Shown piece after piece: positions 1 to 9,984 of a stretch of 64,000 nucleotides of DNA; the stretch's first letter is position 1; each line of letters opens with the position of its first letter. This DNA is from Paenarthrobacter nicotinovorans (GTDB lineage Bacteria > Actinomycetota > Actinomycetes > Actinomycetales > Micrococcaceae), in the NCBI RefSeq assembly GCF_021919345.1, contig NZ_CP089293.1, positions 868,001 through 932,000 of the forward strand, given 5' to 3'. The translations under genes and the position numbers were made by a program. The notes under the pieces were generated by a model. That model saw only the letters and a list, made by a program, of their open reading frames with translations. It had not been told where the DNA came from and did no database searches.

Positions 1-266
1 CCATCCTCGGCGACGGTCAGTGTGTAAGCCTCACGGCCGCCGTCGAACGAATCCACCAACTCCAAGGCGATATCTCCTGGGCGGTGTTCTTCAACCAGCG
101 GCAGTGCAAAGCCGGTGGCGGTGCGGAGCAGCGCGGCCAACTGTTCAGCGGGCTGCGCCGCGGCATGGCCGGCCGCGATCCTGGCGCCGGGGGAGAGGGT
201 GAAAGCCGGGCCGTCCTGGGGTGCGACATGGGAGGGCCGGGGAATCAGGTGATCTGTGGTGTTCAT
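1..266 (-). CDS. Beta-N-acetylhexosaminidase, GH20 (partial, N-terminal end only)
   Basis: The reverse strand has an ATG at 266 after a GGAAAG ribosome site and stays open to the window edge (88 codons). The protein starts MNTTDHLIPRPSHVAPQ and continues with a segment ending GREAYTLTVAEDG. This resembles the small alpha/beta domain that precedes the catalytic barrel in GH20 hexosaminidases. The catalytic domain lies outside the window, so the activity (release of terminal GlcNAc from chitin- or peptidoglycan-derived sugars) is inferred. It is co-directional with the sugar ABC ATPase next to it. Confidence 0.65.
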   Translation of the reverse strand, partial: MNTTDHLIPRPSHVAPQDGPAFTLSPGARIAAGHAAAQPAEQLAALLRTATGFALPLVEEHRPGDIALELVDSFDGGREAYTLTVAED

Positions 267-354
267 GCCGTTCTTTCCGGGAAGAAGGTTAACGTGATAA
301 CGGCCCGACCGGAAGGGTCGGGCCGCCATCACAATGCGGAACGTACAGACGCGA

Positions 355-1437
355 TTAGTCGCCCAGGCGCAGGCCCGTCTTGGTGTCGAACAGGTGCACG
401 TGGCCGGACTGCGGACGAACGAAGATGGACTCGCCCTTCATCGGAGGGCGGCGGCCGTCGACGCGTGCGACGATGTCGTGGCTCTTGCCATCAAGGATGG
501 TGTGGCCGTAGACGTAAGCGTCGGCACCGAGTTCTTCAACCACGTCAACCTCAACCTGGAGGCCTTCGCCGTTGCCGACGGTCTCGAGGTCTTCCGGACG
601 GGAACCAACGGTAACGGTCTGGCCGTGGGCTTCCTGGAGAACGTCGCGCGGCACGGGGTAAACCGTTCCGCCGAACTGGACGCCGCCGTCGACGACCGGC
701 AGTTCCAGCAGGTTCATGGCCGGGGAGCCGATGAAGCCTGCAACGAAGACGTTCTTCGGGCGGTCGTACAGGTTGCGCGGGGTGTCAACCTGCTGGAGCA
801 AGCCGTCCTTCAGGACTGCAACGCGGTCACCCATGGTCATGGCCTCGACCTGGTCGTGCGTCACGTAAACCGTGGTGACGCCGAGGCGGCGGGTCAGGGA
901 TGCGATCTGCGTACGGGTCTGGACGCGGAGCTTGGCGTCAAGGTTGGAAAGCGGCTCATCCATGAGGAAGACCTGCGGGTTACGGACAATTGCGCGTCCC
1001 ATGGCAACACGCTGACGCTGACCACCGGAGAGAGCCTTCGGCTTGCGGTCCAGGTACTGCTCAAGGTCAAGAAGCTTGGCGGCTTCGCGAACACGCTCTG
1101 CGCGCTCTTCCTTGGAAACGCCGGCGATCTTCAGCGCGAAGCCCATGTTGTCCGCAACGGTCATGTGCGGGTACAGGGCGTAGTTCTGGAAGACCATTGC
1201 GATGTCGCGGTCCTTCGGGGGAACATCCGTGACGTCGCGGTCACCGATCAGAATGCGGCCGGCGTTCACATCCTCAAGACCTGCGAGCATGCGCAGGGAG
1301 GTGGACTTACCGCAACCGGAGGGTCCAACGAGGACCAGGAATTCGCCATCGGCGATGTCGATGTTGAGCTTATCGACGGCGGGCTTATCTGTGCCCGGGT
1401 ACAGACGCGTAGCGTTATCAAAAGTAACTGTAGCCAC
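355..1437 (-). CDS. ugpC: Sugar ABC transporter ATP-binding protein, MsmK/UgpC type
   Basis: This 360-residue ATPase powers uptake by carbohydrate importers at the inner face of the membrane. Visible motifs are Walker A GPSGCGKST (about 38-46), Q-loop Q84, signature LSGGQ (136-140), Walker B VFLMDE (156-161) and H-loop His194, followed by the C-terminal TOBE/OB region typical of MalK-like proteins. I chose the GTG at 1437 because GAAGGGA lies about 8 bases upstream; a second GTG at 1455 has no good ribosome site. No permeases adjoin it. In Actinobacteria such orphan ATPases often serve several sugar importers, so it may energise the levan-locus permeases at 17519-19302, which have no ATPase of their own. 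Confidence 0.93.
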   Translation of the reverse strand: MATVTFDNATRLYPGTDKPAVDKLNIDIADGEFLVLVGPSGCGKSTSLRMLAGLEDVNAGRILIGDRDVTDVPPKDRDIAMVFQNYALYPHMTVADNMGFALKIAGVSKEERAERVREAAKLLDLEQYLDRKPKALSGGQRQRVAMGRAIVRNPQVFLMDEPLSNLDAKLRVQTRTQIASLTRRLGVTTVYVTHDQVEAMTMGDRVAVLKDGLLQQVDTPRNLYDRPKNVFVAGFIGSPAMNLLELPVVDGGVQFGGTVYPVPRDVLQEAHGQTVTVGSRPEDLETVGNGEGLQVEVDVVEELGADAYVYGHTILDGKSHDIVARVDGRRPPMKGESIFVRPQSGHVHLFDTKTGLRLGD

Positions 1438-1509
1438 AGTTATCAATCCCTTCACCGGCAGGTACGTGCCGGACGATCCGTTGTGAATGGTTCATTTTCT
1501 TCAGTTGAA

Positions 1510-1532
1510 CTCCCCGGCCTGAGGCCGGGGAG
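1510..1532. terminator. Hairpin between otsB and ugpC
   Basis: A perfect 10-bp GC-rich stem with a 3-base loop. It has no U-tract on the reverse strand, so termination after otsB is possible but not certain; it could also act as an RNA stability element. Confidence 0.4.
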
Positions 1533-1555
1533 GATCGTGTAACGCCGCACGGTAC

Positions 1556-1571
1556 TGTGCGTCACATCACA
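1556..1571. promoter_or_regulatory. CRP/GlxR-like site upstream of ugpC
   Basis: On the reverse strand the site reads TGTGA-N6-GCACA, one mismatch from the CRP/GlxR consensus TGTGA-N6-TCACA. It lies about 120 bases upstream of the ugpC start. Carbon-status control of a shared sugar ATPase would make sense, but this rests on a motif match only. Confidence 0.35.
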
Positions 1572-1643
1572 ACCAAGAGTATGTCAGACTTTTTGACTAA
1601 CTACCTAAATGTTACGAACATCACATATGCAACTGCTCACATA

Positions 1644-2430
1644 TCAGGCCTCTGCGGTGACCCGTCGGCGCTCCCGCAAAAGCGCTTCCAGCAACTCCGC
1701 CACGTGGACGGGAGCCTCCACTCGGTACTGTGCCTGGGTGTAATCCAAGCCAACCTTGATGCCGACGTCATCACCCATGAGCCTGCCCATGGCGTCTTCA
1801 TCCGTGACGTCGTCCCCGGCAAACAGGATGGCCGTGGCACCTGTCGCCTGGCGGAGGAACTCCACGGCTTCGCCCTTGGAAGCGTGGACCACGGAGGTTT
1901 CCAACACCCGCTTCCCCGTCTTCAGGTACACCCCTGGATAGTCGCCCAGGACCCGCGTGGCGGCCTCGACGGCGTCCTCCGCCACGTCGTCCTCGGCCAT
2001 CCGGGTATGGAGGACAACTCCGGCAGGCTTGTCTTCGAGGACGGTACCGGGGGCGATGTTCACGATTTCGGCAAGCACCTCACGGACGGCAGCCAGTTTC
2101 TTCCGCTGGTCCTCATCCAATTCCAGGCCCAGGGATCCCTCGCCCAGCCACACCTCGGCGCCATGGCTGCCTATCAGCAGCGTGTTGGCCGGCGGAGAGG
2201 CGACCCGCCGCAGACTGTCCAGGGCCCTGCCGGAGATGAGTGCCGTCGTCGTGCGTGGCAGTTCGGCGAGGCTCGCAAGCGCTGCAGCCGAACGCGGAAG
2301 GGGACGCGCGTCCTCGGCCCGGTCGACGATCGGCGAGAGGGTTCCGTCGAAGTCCAACGCCACCAGCAGGTGCTCCGTGCCGGAAATACGACGGACGGCG
2401 TCCAACAGTTCCGGTGACAGCGACAGGTTC

Positions 2431-2441
<11 letters not shown>
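1644..2441 (-). CDS. otsB: Trehalose-6-phosphate phosphatase
   Basis: OtsB removes phosphate from trehalose 6-phosphate. The 265-residue protein has the HAD nucleophile motif LDFDGT with Asp30 and Asp32 and a late GDDVTDEDA metal-binding motif. The ATG at 2441 lies inside the end of otsA (overlap about 11 bases), so the two genes are probably translationally coupled. Together they make the compatible solute trehalose from UDP-glucose and glucose 6-phosphate. Length and motif order fit the family. Confidence 0.94.
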
Positions 2442-3927
<1,486 letters not shown>

Positions 3928-4103
3928 CAATGCTCCCTGGGGTTGCTGTGACTCAACTCCCAGCCTACTAGCGGAATCTTCCCCGGCGGTTGATCGTTCA
4001 ACTACCGGGCGGACGGGTGCGCGGTAGAGCTCCAAGTTGGCTCCCGTAAACTGTCCCCGTTGCCCTAGCTATTCACTACGACGTCGAGTAACCCGAGGAA
4101 CTG

Positions 4104-4982
4104 ATGAGCCCCGCAAACGAATCCCGCCTGTCAAAGGCTGAACGCACCGCCCAGGCACGGGAAAAAGCGCGAGCAATCCGCGAAGAACAGTTGAAGAAGG
4201 AGAAGCGCAACAAGCTTCTGGTCGGCTGGGGCATCGTGGTTGCCATCGTCGTCATCATTGCCATAATCGCCGCAGTGGTCATCGGCAACATCCAGAACAA
4301 CGCGCCGGTTGCAGACCAGGGCCCGACGCCGGCCAACGGCAACGTCCACGGCGGCGTCACGCTGCTGGCTGGCAGCGAAGTCGTCAAGTCGGAGCCCGGC
4401 AGCGTCAACGTCGCCGATGTTCCCTCCGCTCCCGCCACCAAGCCCGCCACGGTGACCGTGCCCGGCGGCGAAGCCGAGGCCGGGAAGCCCGTCAAGGTGA
4501 TCGCCTACATCGACTTCATCTGCCCCGTCTGCAAGCGGTTCGAGACCACCTACGGAGAGTCCCTGACCAACCTCCGCAACGAAGGCAAGATCTCCCTCGA
4601 ATACCGTCCCCTCGGGTTCCTGGACCTGCAGTCCACCACCAACTACTCATCCCGCGCAGCCAACGCCGCAGCATGCGTAGCGAACACCTCCCCGGAGAAG
4701 TACGCGGACTTCTTCAACCTGCTCTTCGAACGCCAGCCGGCCGAAGGCAGCGCAGGCATCTCCGACAAGGACCTGAAGGCCATGGCCACTGAGGTTGGCG
4801 CCGCCAATATCGACTCGTGCGTGGACAGCAAGCAGTTCCGTCCTTGGGTGAAGGTTGCCACGCAAGAAGCAGCCGCAATCGGCATCACCGGCACGCCGAC
4901 CATCTTCGTCGACGGCAAGCAGTGGGACGGTTCCACTGACCTGAACGCCGAGATCCAGACCGCCATCACGGCAAAGGGCTAA
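4104..4982 (+). CDS. Membrane-anchored DsbA-family thioredoxin-like protein
   Basis: A 292-residue protein with a charged cytoplasmic N-terminus (1-38, possibly coiled coil), one membrane segment (about 39-60), a linker, and an extracytoplasmic DSBA-like domain. The active-site motif CPVC is at 140-143, and a GTPTIF cis-proline loop lies near the C-terminus. This architecture is common in Actinobacteria for thiol oxidoreductases that act on exported proteins. The ATG follows GAGGAACTG. It stands alone, divergent from otsA, and ends in a strong hairpin. Confidence 0.88.
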   Translation: MSPANESRLSKAERTAQAREKARAIREEQLKKEKRNKLLVGWGIVVAIVVIIAIIAAVVIGNIQNNAPVADQGPTPANGNVHGGVTLLAGSEVVKSEPGSVNVADVPSAPATKPATVTVPGGEAEAGKPVKVIAYIDFICPVCKRFETTYGESLTNLRNEGKISLEYRPLGFLDLQSTTNYSSRAANAAACVANTSPEKYADFFNLLFERQPAEGSAGISDKDLKAMATEVGAANIDSCVDSKQFRPWVKVATQEAAAIGITGTPTIFVDGKQWDGSTDLNAEIQTAITAKG

Positions 4983-5005
4983 GCCTTTATCTGACATCAC
5001 GACGG

Positions 5006-5039
5006 CGGCCGGTCACCTTCTCGTTGAGGTGGCCGGCCG
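5006..5039 (+). terminator. Terminator of the DsbA-like gene
   Basis: A 13-bp stem with one G-T wobble and an 8-base loop, starting 23 bases after the stop codon and followed by TTGTTG. Confidence 0.75.
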
Positions 5040-5129
5040 TTGTTGCTCAGGCAAATTTCGTTGACGGGGATGGTCTGGGCTAACCTTATCTAGCGCTCTT
5101 TCGCGCATGGTTCCGGGTAGCCGGAGCGT

Positions 5130-5206
5130 GCCTCCTTAGCTCAGTTGGCCAGAGCACCGCTCTTGTAAAGCGGGGGTCGTCGGTTCGAATCCGACAGGGG
5201 GCTCCA
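5130..5206 (+). tRNA. tRNA-Thr (anticodon TGT)
   Basis: The cloverleaf can be folded by eye. The acceptor arm GCCTCCT pairs with AGGGGGC, the anticodon loop is CTTGTAA giving TGT, the T-loop is GGTTCGAATCC, and CCA is encoded. The gene is 77 bases long. The flanking sequence changes character downstream, where an integrase remnant begins about 350 bases away, so the tRNA may be an old integration site. Confidence 0.95.
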
Positions 5207-5208
5207 CG

Positions 5209-5252
5209 AACCCCTCCATTCCGGCGATTCTGCCCGGAACGGAGGGGTTTTC
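5209..5252 (+). terminator. Terminator of tRNA-Thr
   Basis: A stem of about 16 bp with one mismatch and a 9-base loop, followed by a T-run, directly after the tRNA. This is a classic intrinsic terminator. Confidence 0.85.
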
Positions 5253-5561
5253 TTGTCTGAAATGCAGGGCACTACACGTTTTCAAGAAGGCAGACGACAC
5301 CAGCGGGCTCCCCAGCTGCATAGAGGGAGCCATGGAGCCAGAGAAGAAGGCCCTGAGGGCGACGACGGACCGAGACAACGTAGGGACGCTCAGGGATACA
5401 AATAGGACCGTCGGCAGGTGTCAACCCATTCCGGTGGACACCAGGAACAACACCGGTGCCGGCTGTACTTCCGACGCGTCGAAGCATCAGAGTTGCAGAG
5501 GCAGTGTGCGAAGGACGGCCAAGTACCGGACTGATTCTGAGCCTTTGAACGGGACCGCCTG
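5253..5561. other. Non-coding stretch after tRNA-Thr
   Basis: Only short, non-typical reading frames occur and none has a ribosome site. It probably belongs to the degraded left end of an integrated element. I saw no second copy of the tRNA 3' end here. Confidence 0.4.
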
Positions 5562-5741
5562 ATGGGAAGGTCCAGCCTGCCGATTGGCACTTGGGGAACG
5601 ATCAGCGCCGCGAAGGACGAGACGACAGGGAAGTGGCGGGCCAGTTGCAGGTTCCGCGGCTGGGACGGGGCCACTCGGACGTACAGCAAGTTCGGTTCGA
5701 CCAAGGGCAAAGCCACAACCGCGCTGCCAACCCCACTTTGA
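5562..5741 (+). pseudogene. Remnant of a tyrosine integrase N-terminus
   Basis: The 59-codon frame begins MGRSSLPIGTWGTISA and contains GKWRASCRFRGWDG and TRTYSKFGSTKGKA. This resembles the N-terminal arm-binding segment of actinobacterial phage integrases, which typically run LPIGT-G-I then W-A--R-RD-DG. The frame then stops. No core-binding or catalytic domain (R-HxxR-Y) follows, although the next bases continue in another frame with similar composition. With tRNA-Thr 350 bases upstream, this looks like the relic of an element integrated at the tRNA. The family assignment is by eye. Confidence 0.55.
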
Positions 5742-5968
5742 ACGTGCGACGACAGACGCGAGAGACCAGACTTGAAGCTGTCAGCGGTCTCCTGGCCGGC
5801 TGGGGTGCAGCTAGTAATAGAGCGTCTCGCCCGTATCGAGGCGCACAACAATGCCCCATGCCTTTGGCCTGCTCTTCCCCATCACAGCCCTTTCATCTGG
5901 CCTCAATCTTCGCACTCAGTATCGGGCCCGCAGGATTGGCAGGACGCACACTGCAGTGGCTCCTAGTA

Positions 5969-5996
5969 TTGACACATATCCTTACCTAGGTATGGT
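5969..5996 (+). promoter_or_regulatory. Promoter of the HTH gene at 6004
   Basis: TTGACA (5969-5974), a 16-base spacer, then TATGGT (5991-5996). Transcription would start at about 6003-6004, right at the ATG, so the mRNA is probably leaderless. Confidence 0.55.
5980..5995. promoter_or_regulatory. Palindromic operator in the spacer of that promoter
   Basis: A perfect 10-bp palindrome TACCTAGGTA (5983-5992), extending to 16 bp with one mismatched pair, lies between the -35 and -10 boxes. It is well placed for autorepression by the HTH protein encoded just downstream. Confidence 0.5.
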
Positions 5997-6003
5997 TTAG
6001 TGT

Positions 6004-6693
6004 ATGCAGAACATGAACGCGATGACCGTCGCGGAGGTGGGGGAGAGGCTCGGTATCACCCGCGCGTCCGTTCATGGCCTGCTCGGCTCTGGCCAGTTGA
6101 CGGCCAGTGGCAGGGCTGGCCGTATGCTGCTCATCGATCGTCAGTCGGTGGAGCGCCTGGCCCTGGCCGGTACCCGTCGCGGCCGCGCCTGGACGGCCAG
6201 GATTGCTTGGGCTGCATTGGCGCTGCTCTCTGGCCAGAACCCCACCTGGATCAGCGCTTCGGAGAAGTCCCGGTTGAAGAGGCGACTGCGTGAGCTGGAC
6301 GCCGACGCCGTTCGTGTTCTTGCCCGGAACAAGGACATAACCCATCGCTATAGGGCGACTTCGGACGGGCTGGCCGCACTTAGCGACCACCTGATCCCAA
6401 GTGGCGCCTCGGCCATGCGCGAGGAGTCCATTGCAGGGACCTTCGGGATGGCCGGCGGGAGCGGGACTGCAGAGGGCTATGTCATGATCGGCGACGTATC
6501 CGCCCTCGCGGACGCGTTCGGCCTGGTTGAAGATCCAGACGGCAACGCCATCATTCATGAAGTCGATTTGGATGAACCCTTTGCCGACGGCCGGGCGCCG
6601 GTGGCAGCGATCGCCGTGGACCTCATGGACTCACTGGCAACCCGCGAACGCAGCGCCGGACAACGCGTCATCAACGAACTGCTCCATGTCTGA
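6004..6693 (+). CDS. HTH protein, AbiEi-like partner of a nucleotidyltransferase
   Basis: A 229-residue protein. Residues about 7-50 (MTVAEVGERLGITRASVHGL then a wing and a DRQSVERL helix) form an excisionase/MerR-like helix-turn-helix. The rest is not recognised. Its stop overlaps the start of a nucleotidyltransferase gene in the order expected for AbiE-type (type IV) toxin-antitoxin pairs, where the HTH protein is antitoxin and autorepressor. The promoter palindrome supports autoregulation. ATG 6004 would be leaderless; ATG 6013 is an alternative start. The partner is broken, so this gene may be an orphan antitoxin. Confidence 0.65.
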   Translation: MQNMNAMTVAEVGERLGITRASVHGLLGSGQLTASGRAGRMLLIDRQSVERLALAGTRRGRAWTARIAWAALALLSGQNPTWISASEKSRLKRRLRELDADAVRVLARNKDITHRYRATSDGLAALSDHLIPSGASAMREESIAGTFGMAGGSGTAEGYVMIGDVSALADAFGLVEDPDGNAIIHEVDLDEPFADGRAPVAAIAVDLMDSLATRERSAGQRVINELLHV

Positions 6694-7272
6694 ACCTGAA
6701 CTGGACGCAGTCGCCGAAGCGGAAGATGACCGCGAGACCTGGGACGTGCCTGTGCCTCCTGGAGGCTGGGGAACACCATGGCCACAGTGCGTGGAACTGG
6801 CCCGTGCCCTGCCGTCCACCCAATGGACGTTGGTCGGTGGGCTCATGGTGCAACTGCACGCTGCGGCCGCCGGTCTTGCCGTCTCCAGGCCAACGGCGGA
6901 TGTCGACATTGTGCTGCACATCGAGACCGGTGCGGCGACGACGACGAACCGGTACTCATCAGCATCCCGAATGCCCTCGGGGCGTTGGTCTTGAAAGGCG
7001 CGGCCTACCGCGAGGACTCCCGCGACAGGGATCGGCACCTCGATGATGCCGTCGTCCTCTGCGCGACCATCAGAACACCGCTGGCCACGGCGGCCCAGAT
7101 GAAGGGCAGCGATAGGTCACGGGTTCTTTCCCTGCACAAAGAGCTGGCCGATCCGGGGCACCGATCGTGGCAGCTGCTGGACCCGGTCGACCGGACACCG
7201 GCGATGGACGCGCTGCGCATACTTGCCGCCAATCACAGCCTGCCGCCAGCCAACCGCCTCAAATCCGGCTGA
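6686..7272 (+). pseudogene. Nucleotidyltransferase (AbiEii-like) broken by internal deletion and frameshift
   Basis: The first frame (6686-6994) starts at an ATG overlapping the previous stop and encodes TLVGGLMVQLH followed by RPTADVDIVLH, a nucleotidyltransferase G-G and D-x-D type core. After HIETGAAT the meaningful sequence moves to another frame (EPVLISIPNALGALVLKGAAYREDSRD and onward to 7272). Between the two parts a segment of about 50 residues, expected in such proteins, seems to be missing. Both halves still look protein-like, so the damage is recent or selected. A sequencing error alone would not explain the missing middle. Confidence 0.65.
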
Positions 7273-7297
7273 CAACGTCGAGGAGCGGCTGTCTAAA

Positions 7298-7327
7298 AAC
7301 AATGGTCATAAAATCCCGGCCATTGTT
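7298..7327 (+). terminator. Hairpin after the broken nucleotidyltransferase
   Basis: An 8-bp stem (AACAATGG/CCATTGTT) with A-rich and T-rich flanks, which would suit an intrinsic terminator. Confidence 0.5.
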
Positions 7328-7444
7328 ATTTGACGTAAGAGCAAAGCGCAGGCTGAAACTACGCATGTCAAAGTTGAAGGGCTTGATGTGGCAGCATGCA
7401 TGCTGTCGGGGCGATCAATCGCCCGTTCAGGAAGGGAACTCATA

Positions 7445-8875
7445 GTGCCACCGCGTCAAACACCTGCCCAAAAGTTGTCAGCGAAGCTATTGCTGGGCAA
7501 TGAATGGGCGCCGATCACCACCCGGATGGGTTTCATCAACCTGCCCTTGGACGACAGCGCTCACGAGTGGCGGGTGTGGGCTCAAGGCCGTCCGACGGAA
7601 GGCGGGACAGGGGTTGGTGTCACTGAACTGAACGGCACGCTTCCCGAACTTTTCGAGAAACTCCTACCCCTCGACTGGAGCTATCGGTGGCTTCTTCTGG
7701 AGACGAGCAACCCGGAATGGACTGCCATCGTGGACAACTCCCGCGGAGGGTCCAACCTTCATGCCGCCCTTCACATGCATTTCCCGGACGCCCGCGGAAT
7801 CACTACTGTCGAGGTCGAGGACGAACCCCGGAACATCAAACGGTTCGACGATGAACCAGGCCGAGGCCGTTGGGGTTCACGGACCTTCACAGTCCACGAC
7901 AAGGAAGGGCTGAAGCGGTTCCTGAGCCTCAGCAACTTTGAGCCGTGGAAATTCAACCAGAATGGCGAGCCCTACGATTTCGAGGACACGTCCAAGTACG
8001 AGGAACCGAAAACGACGGACCGGTTCACCCACGAGATGCTCGTCGAGTACTGCCGTCAGCTTGGACTGGAGCCGTTCGAGGATGACTTCTACGTCCCGAC
8101 CGGCCGCGCAGTGATGATCGAATTGCTTGGGGATTCCCGGGAACGGCTCGGATACACCTTGGCAGAAGCCAGAGCAGGCTACGAGGATCTGACCCAACGG
8201 GTCTGCCAGGAGCCGGTTGAATGGAAGCAGCTCCACCCGTCCGGCGTCGAATACCCGCCCTATGATGCGACGTTCCCGATGACCGGGTACAAGCGCTTTG
8301 CCAAGCCCACCCCTTGGGATGACGCCCGGACCGAATTTGAGCAAAGCCTGCAGCGGTACAGCTCTCATCCGGCGGAGGCATCCCTGAGCGTAGGCCTCGA
8401 TGAGCATGGGACATTGGCCTACCCGACGTTTGAGATCACCAACCCGCGACTCAGTGTCCTGGTCGCCCCGACACTGCTGGAAGCGCCGGCAGCGGTGCGT
8501 GAGTACACGGCGGCGTTCATCAGCGTCCAGTACGAGAAGTTCAACGGTATGTCCGTCTACAAGGCGTTCTATCCGAACAAGAAGCAGATGGCCGTCATCC
8601 GGAAGCTCTACAAGGACCAAGGCCTGTACCCGTTCGACCAGCCATCCGATGGCGTCTACTACACACTGGCGCTGGACAAGATGGTCCGCATGACGACAGA
8701 CCTGAAACTGACATCGGAGCTCGTGGACTGGGAGAACACCATCGCTCAGGCAGGCCCCAAGGAGGTGGCTGCGCCGGACCGGAGAAGCCACTCGAAGGCG
8801 TGGGACATCCGGCTGCACATCCAGGAGAACGAGGACGCCATCTGGAACGCCGAACTCGACGACCGCTGCGTGTGA
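7445..8875 (+). CDS. Hypothetical protein, 476 residues
   Basis: I do not recognise this protein. The GTG at 7445 follows AAGGGA at good spacing; the frame is open further up to 7388 but has no better start. It has no signal peptide or membrane segment and is acidic and aromatic-rich, with segments such as LPLDWSYRWLLLE and a C-terminal part YEKFNGMSVYKAFYPNKKQM. It looks like a folded cytoplasmic protein. It stands alone downstream of the AbiE-like pair in the accessory region. Confidence 0.75.
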   Translation: MPPRQTPAQKLSAKLLLGNEWAPITTRMGFINLPLDDSAHEWRVWAQGRPTEGGTGVGVTELNGTLPELFEKLLPLDWSYRWLLLETSNPEWTAIVDNSRGGSNLHAALHMHFPDARGITTVEVEDEPRNIKRFDDEPGRGRWGSRTFTVHDKEGLKRFLSLSNFEPWKFNQNGEPYDFEDTSKYEEPKTTDRFTHEMLVEYCRQLGLEPFEDDFYVPTGRAVMIELLGDSRERLGYTLAEARAGYEDLTQRVCQEPVEWKQLHPSGVEYPPYDATFPMTGYKRFAKPTPWDDARTEFEQSLQRYSSHPAEASLSVGLDEHGTLAYPTFEITNPRLSVLVAPTLLEAPAAVREYTAAFISVQYEKFNGMSVYKAFYPNKKQMAVIRKLYKDQGLYPFDQPSDGVYYTLALDKMVRMTTDLKLTSELVDWENTIAQAGPKEVAAPDRRSHSKAWDIRLHIQENEDAIWNAELDDRCV

Positions 8876-8891
8876 GGTCTGCGCCTGACTA

Positions 8892-9048
8892 CTACTGACC
8901 GGTGGCGTGCTCGGCCCAGTAGATGGCTCTGCGGACGGCCTCGGTCCGCTGTTGGGTCGGACAGGATGAGGCTGATTGCGTAGAACGGGATGAAGATCAG
9001 GGCCATGAGCGGGCCGAAGATGACCCCTGCTTCCTTGGCAGCGTTCAA
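8892..9048 (-). pseudogene. Relic of a small membrane protein (frameshifted)
   Basis: The reverse strand encodes AAKEAGVIFGPLMALIFIPFYAISLIL, a membrane helix. After a +1 shift it continues PTQQRTEAVRRAIYWAEHATGQ and stops at 8892. Each part alone looks protein-like, but no single frame joins them and only TTG or CTG starts are available. It is probably a decayed gene; a single-base sequencing error is also possible. Confidence 0.35.
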
Positions 9049-9103
9049 GGCCGACAGTTGATGTCGTCAGCCTCAAACTGCTGTGGTGAAGTGAACTAAT
9101 GTC

Positions 9104-9448
9104 CTACCGATCGCCGAGCTTCTCCAAGACCTCGGCAGGCGGCTCCGGTGTTGGCCGGTCCGCGGGGATGACGACCCAGACGATGCCGTGCTCGTCCTGT
9201 CGGGTGGTGGCCGCAAGTGTGCCTAGGGGTTCGGCAAGATTGATCGCTATGTCCCGCGCGTAGCCTTCGATGGTGCCGTCCGCTGAGGTGGGCGTGAACT
9301 CGAACCGGTGGCCCAGGATCGTGGTTGGGTCCATGGAGCGGCGGTGCACTACGCAGGCGGCCGGTCCGTCCTCCCAGATGCCGATGATCTTCACGTCCAC
9401 GGTCCAGTAGCGGTCGACCGCGTCGTCTATGTGCTGAACCAGGTGCAT
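9104..9448 (-). CDS. Hypothetical protein, 114 residues
   Basis: This is a small soluble acidic protein starting MHLVQHIDDAVDRYWTVDVK and containing WEDGPAACVVHRRSM. There is no signal peptide, membrane segment or family motif I know. No strong ribosome site precedes the ATG. Composition and codon pattern match the neighbouring genes, so I judge it real. Confidence 0.6.
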   Translation of the reverse strand: MHLVQHIDDAVDRYWTVDVKIIGIWEDGPAACVVHRRSMDPTTILGHRFEFTPTSADGTIEGYARDIAINLAEPLGTLAATTRQDEHGIVWVVIPADRPTPEPPAEVLEKLGDR

Positions 9449-9492
9449 GGCGGGCCAAGCTTTCTAAACAACTCGCGCCGAGCCGACGTGCC

Positions 9493-9933
9493 TTAACTAT
9501 TCGAGACCAGAATGTTGGCGTGTACCTTGGTGAAGCCGGAAGCTTCCAGGTCTTTGGTGTCGTAGCCGTCTGGGACGAGAATGGATGTTTTCTGGTCAGG
9601 CCCTGACGCCTTCAGGATCTCTCCACGTCCTGAACCCTTTCCTGCGCAACTGGCGTGCCAGCCGGCGGGGTTTTCAACGGGATAGACAGCGAGGCATGAG
9701 GTAAGCCCTTCCTCATCCTGTCCGAGGAAGAATTTCTTATCGTTGGCCTCGGCGACCAAAAGTACTTTGCTCAGGTTTGTGTCGGGCCCGAAATTCACAC
9801 CGTCGGGAAGGCTGTCGCTCGCTGTGGATTGACGCTCGAGCGCCTTGAAACCGGGTGCCTCGCCGGAACAACCCGCGAGAAACGAACTAACTGCGAGCGT
9901 CGTGACTAGGAATGCGAACTTTGGCTTCTTAAT
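9493..9933 (-). CDS. Putative lipoprotein with an ATT start codon
   Basis: From 9798 downward the frame encodes a 101-residue soluble part. In the same frame upstream lies a complete lipoprotein signal: KKPKF, a hydrophobic stretch, then the lipobox LAGC and SGEAPG. An in-frame TGA lies four codons before this signal, and the only plausible initiation codon between them is ATT (9933-9931), preceded by GAGGGGG at good spacing. The mature protein (about 125 residues) has further Cys residues (SCLAVY, HASCAGKG). Function is unknown. If ATT does not initiate, the gene is broken or starts at a GTG that lacks the signal. Confidence 0.6.
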   Translation of the reverse strand: MKKPKFAFLVTTLAVSSFLAGCSGEAPGFKALERQSTASDSLPDGVNFGPDTNLSKVLLVAEANDKKFFLGQDEEGLTSCLAVYPVENPAGWHASCAGKGSGRGEILKASGPDQKTSILVPDGYDTKDLEASGFTKVHANILVSNS

Positions 9934-9984
9934 GGCGCTGCCCCCTCAGGCTCTTGTGTGTTTGATTCTAGCCACAACGCAGGA

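Noticed and set aside
334..1542. A 402-codon open frame antisense to the ABC ATPase
   Set aside because: All ABC motifs are on the reverse strand.
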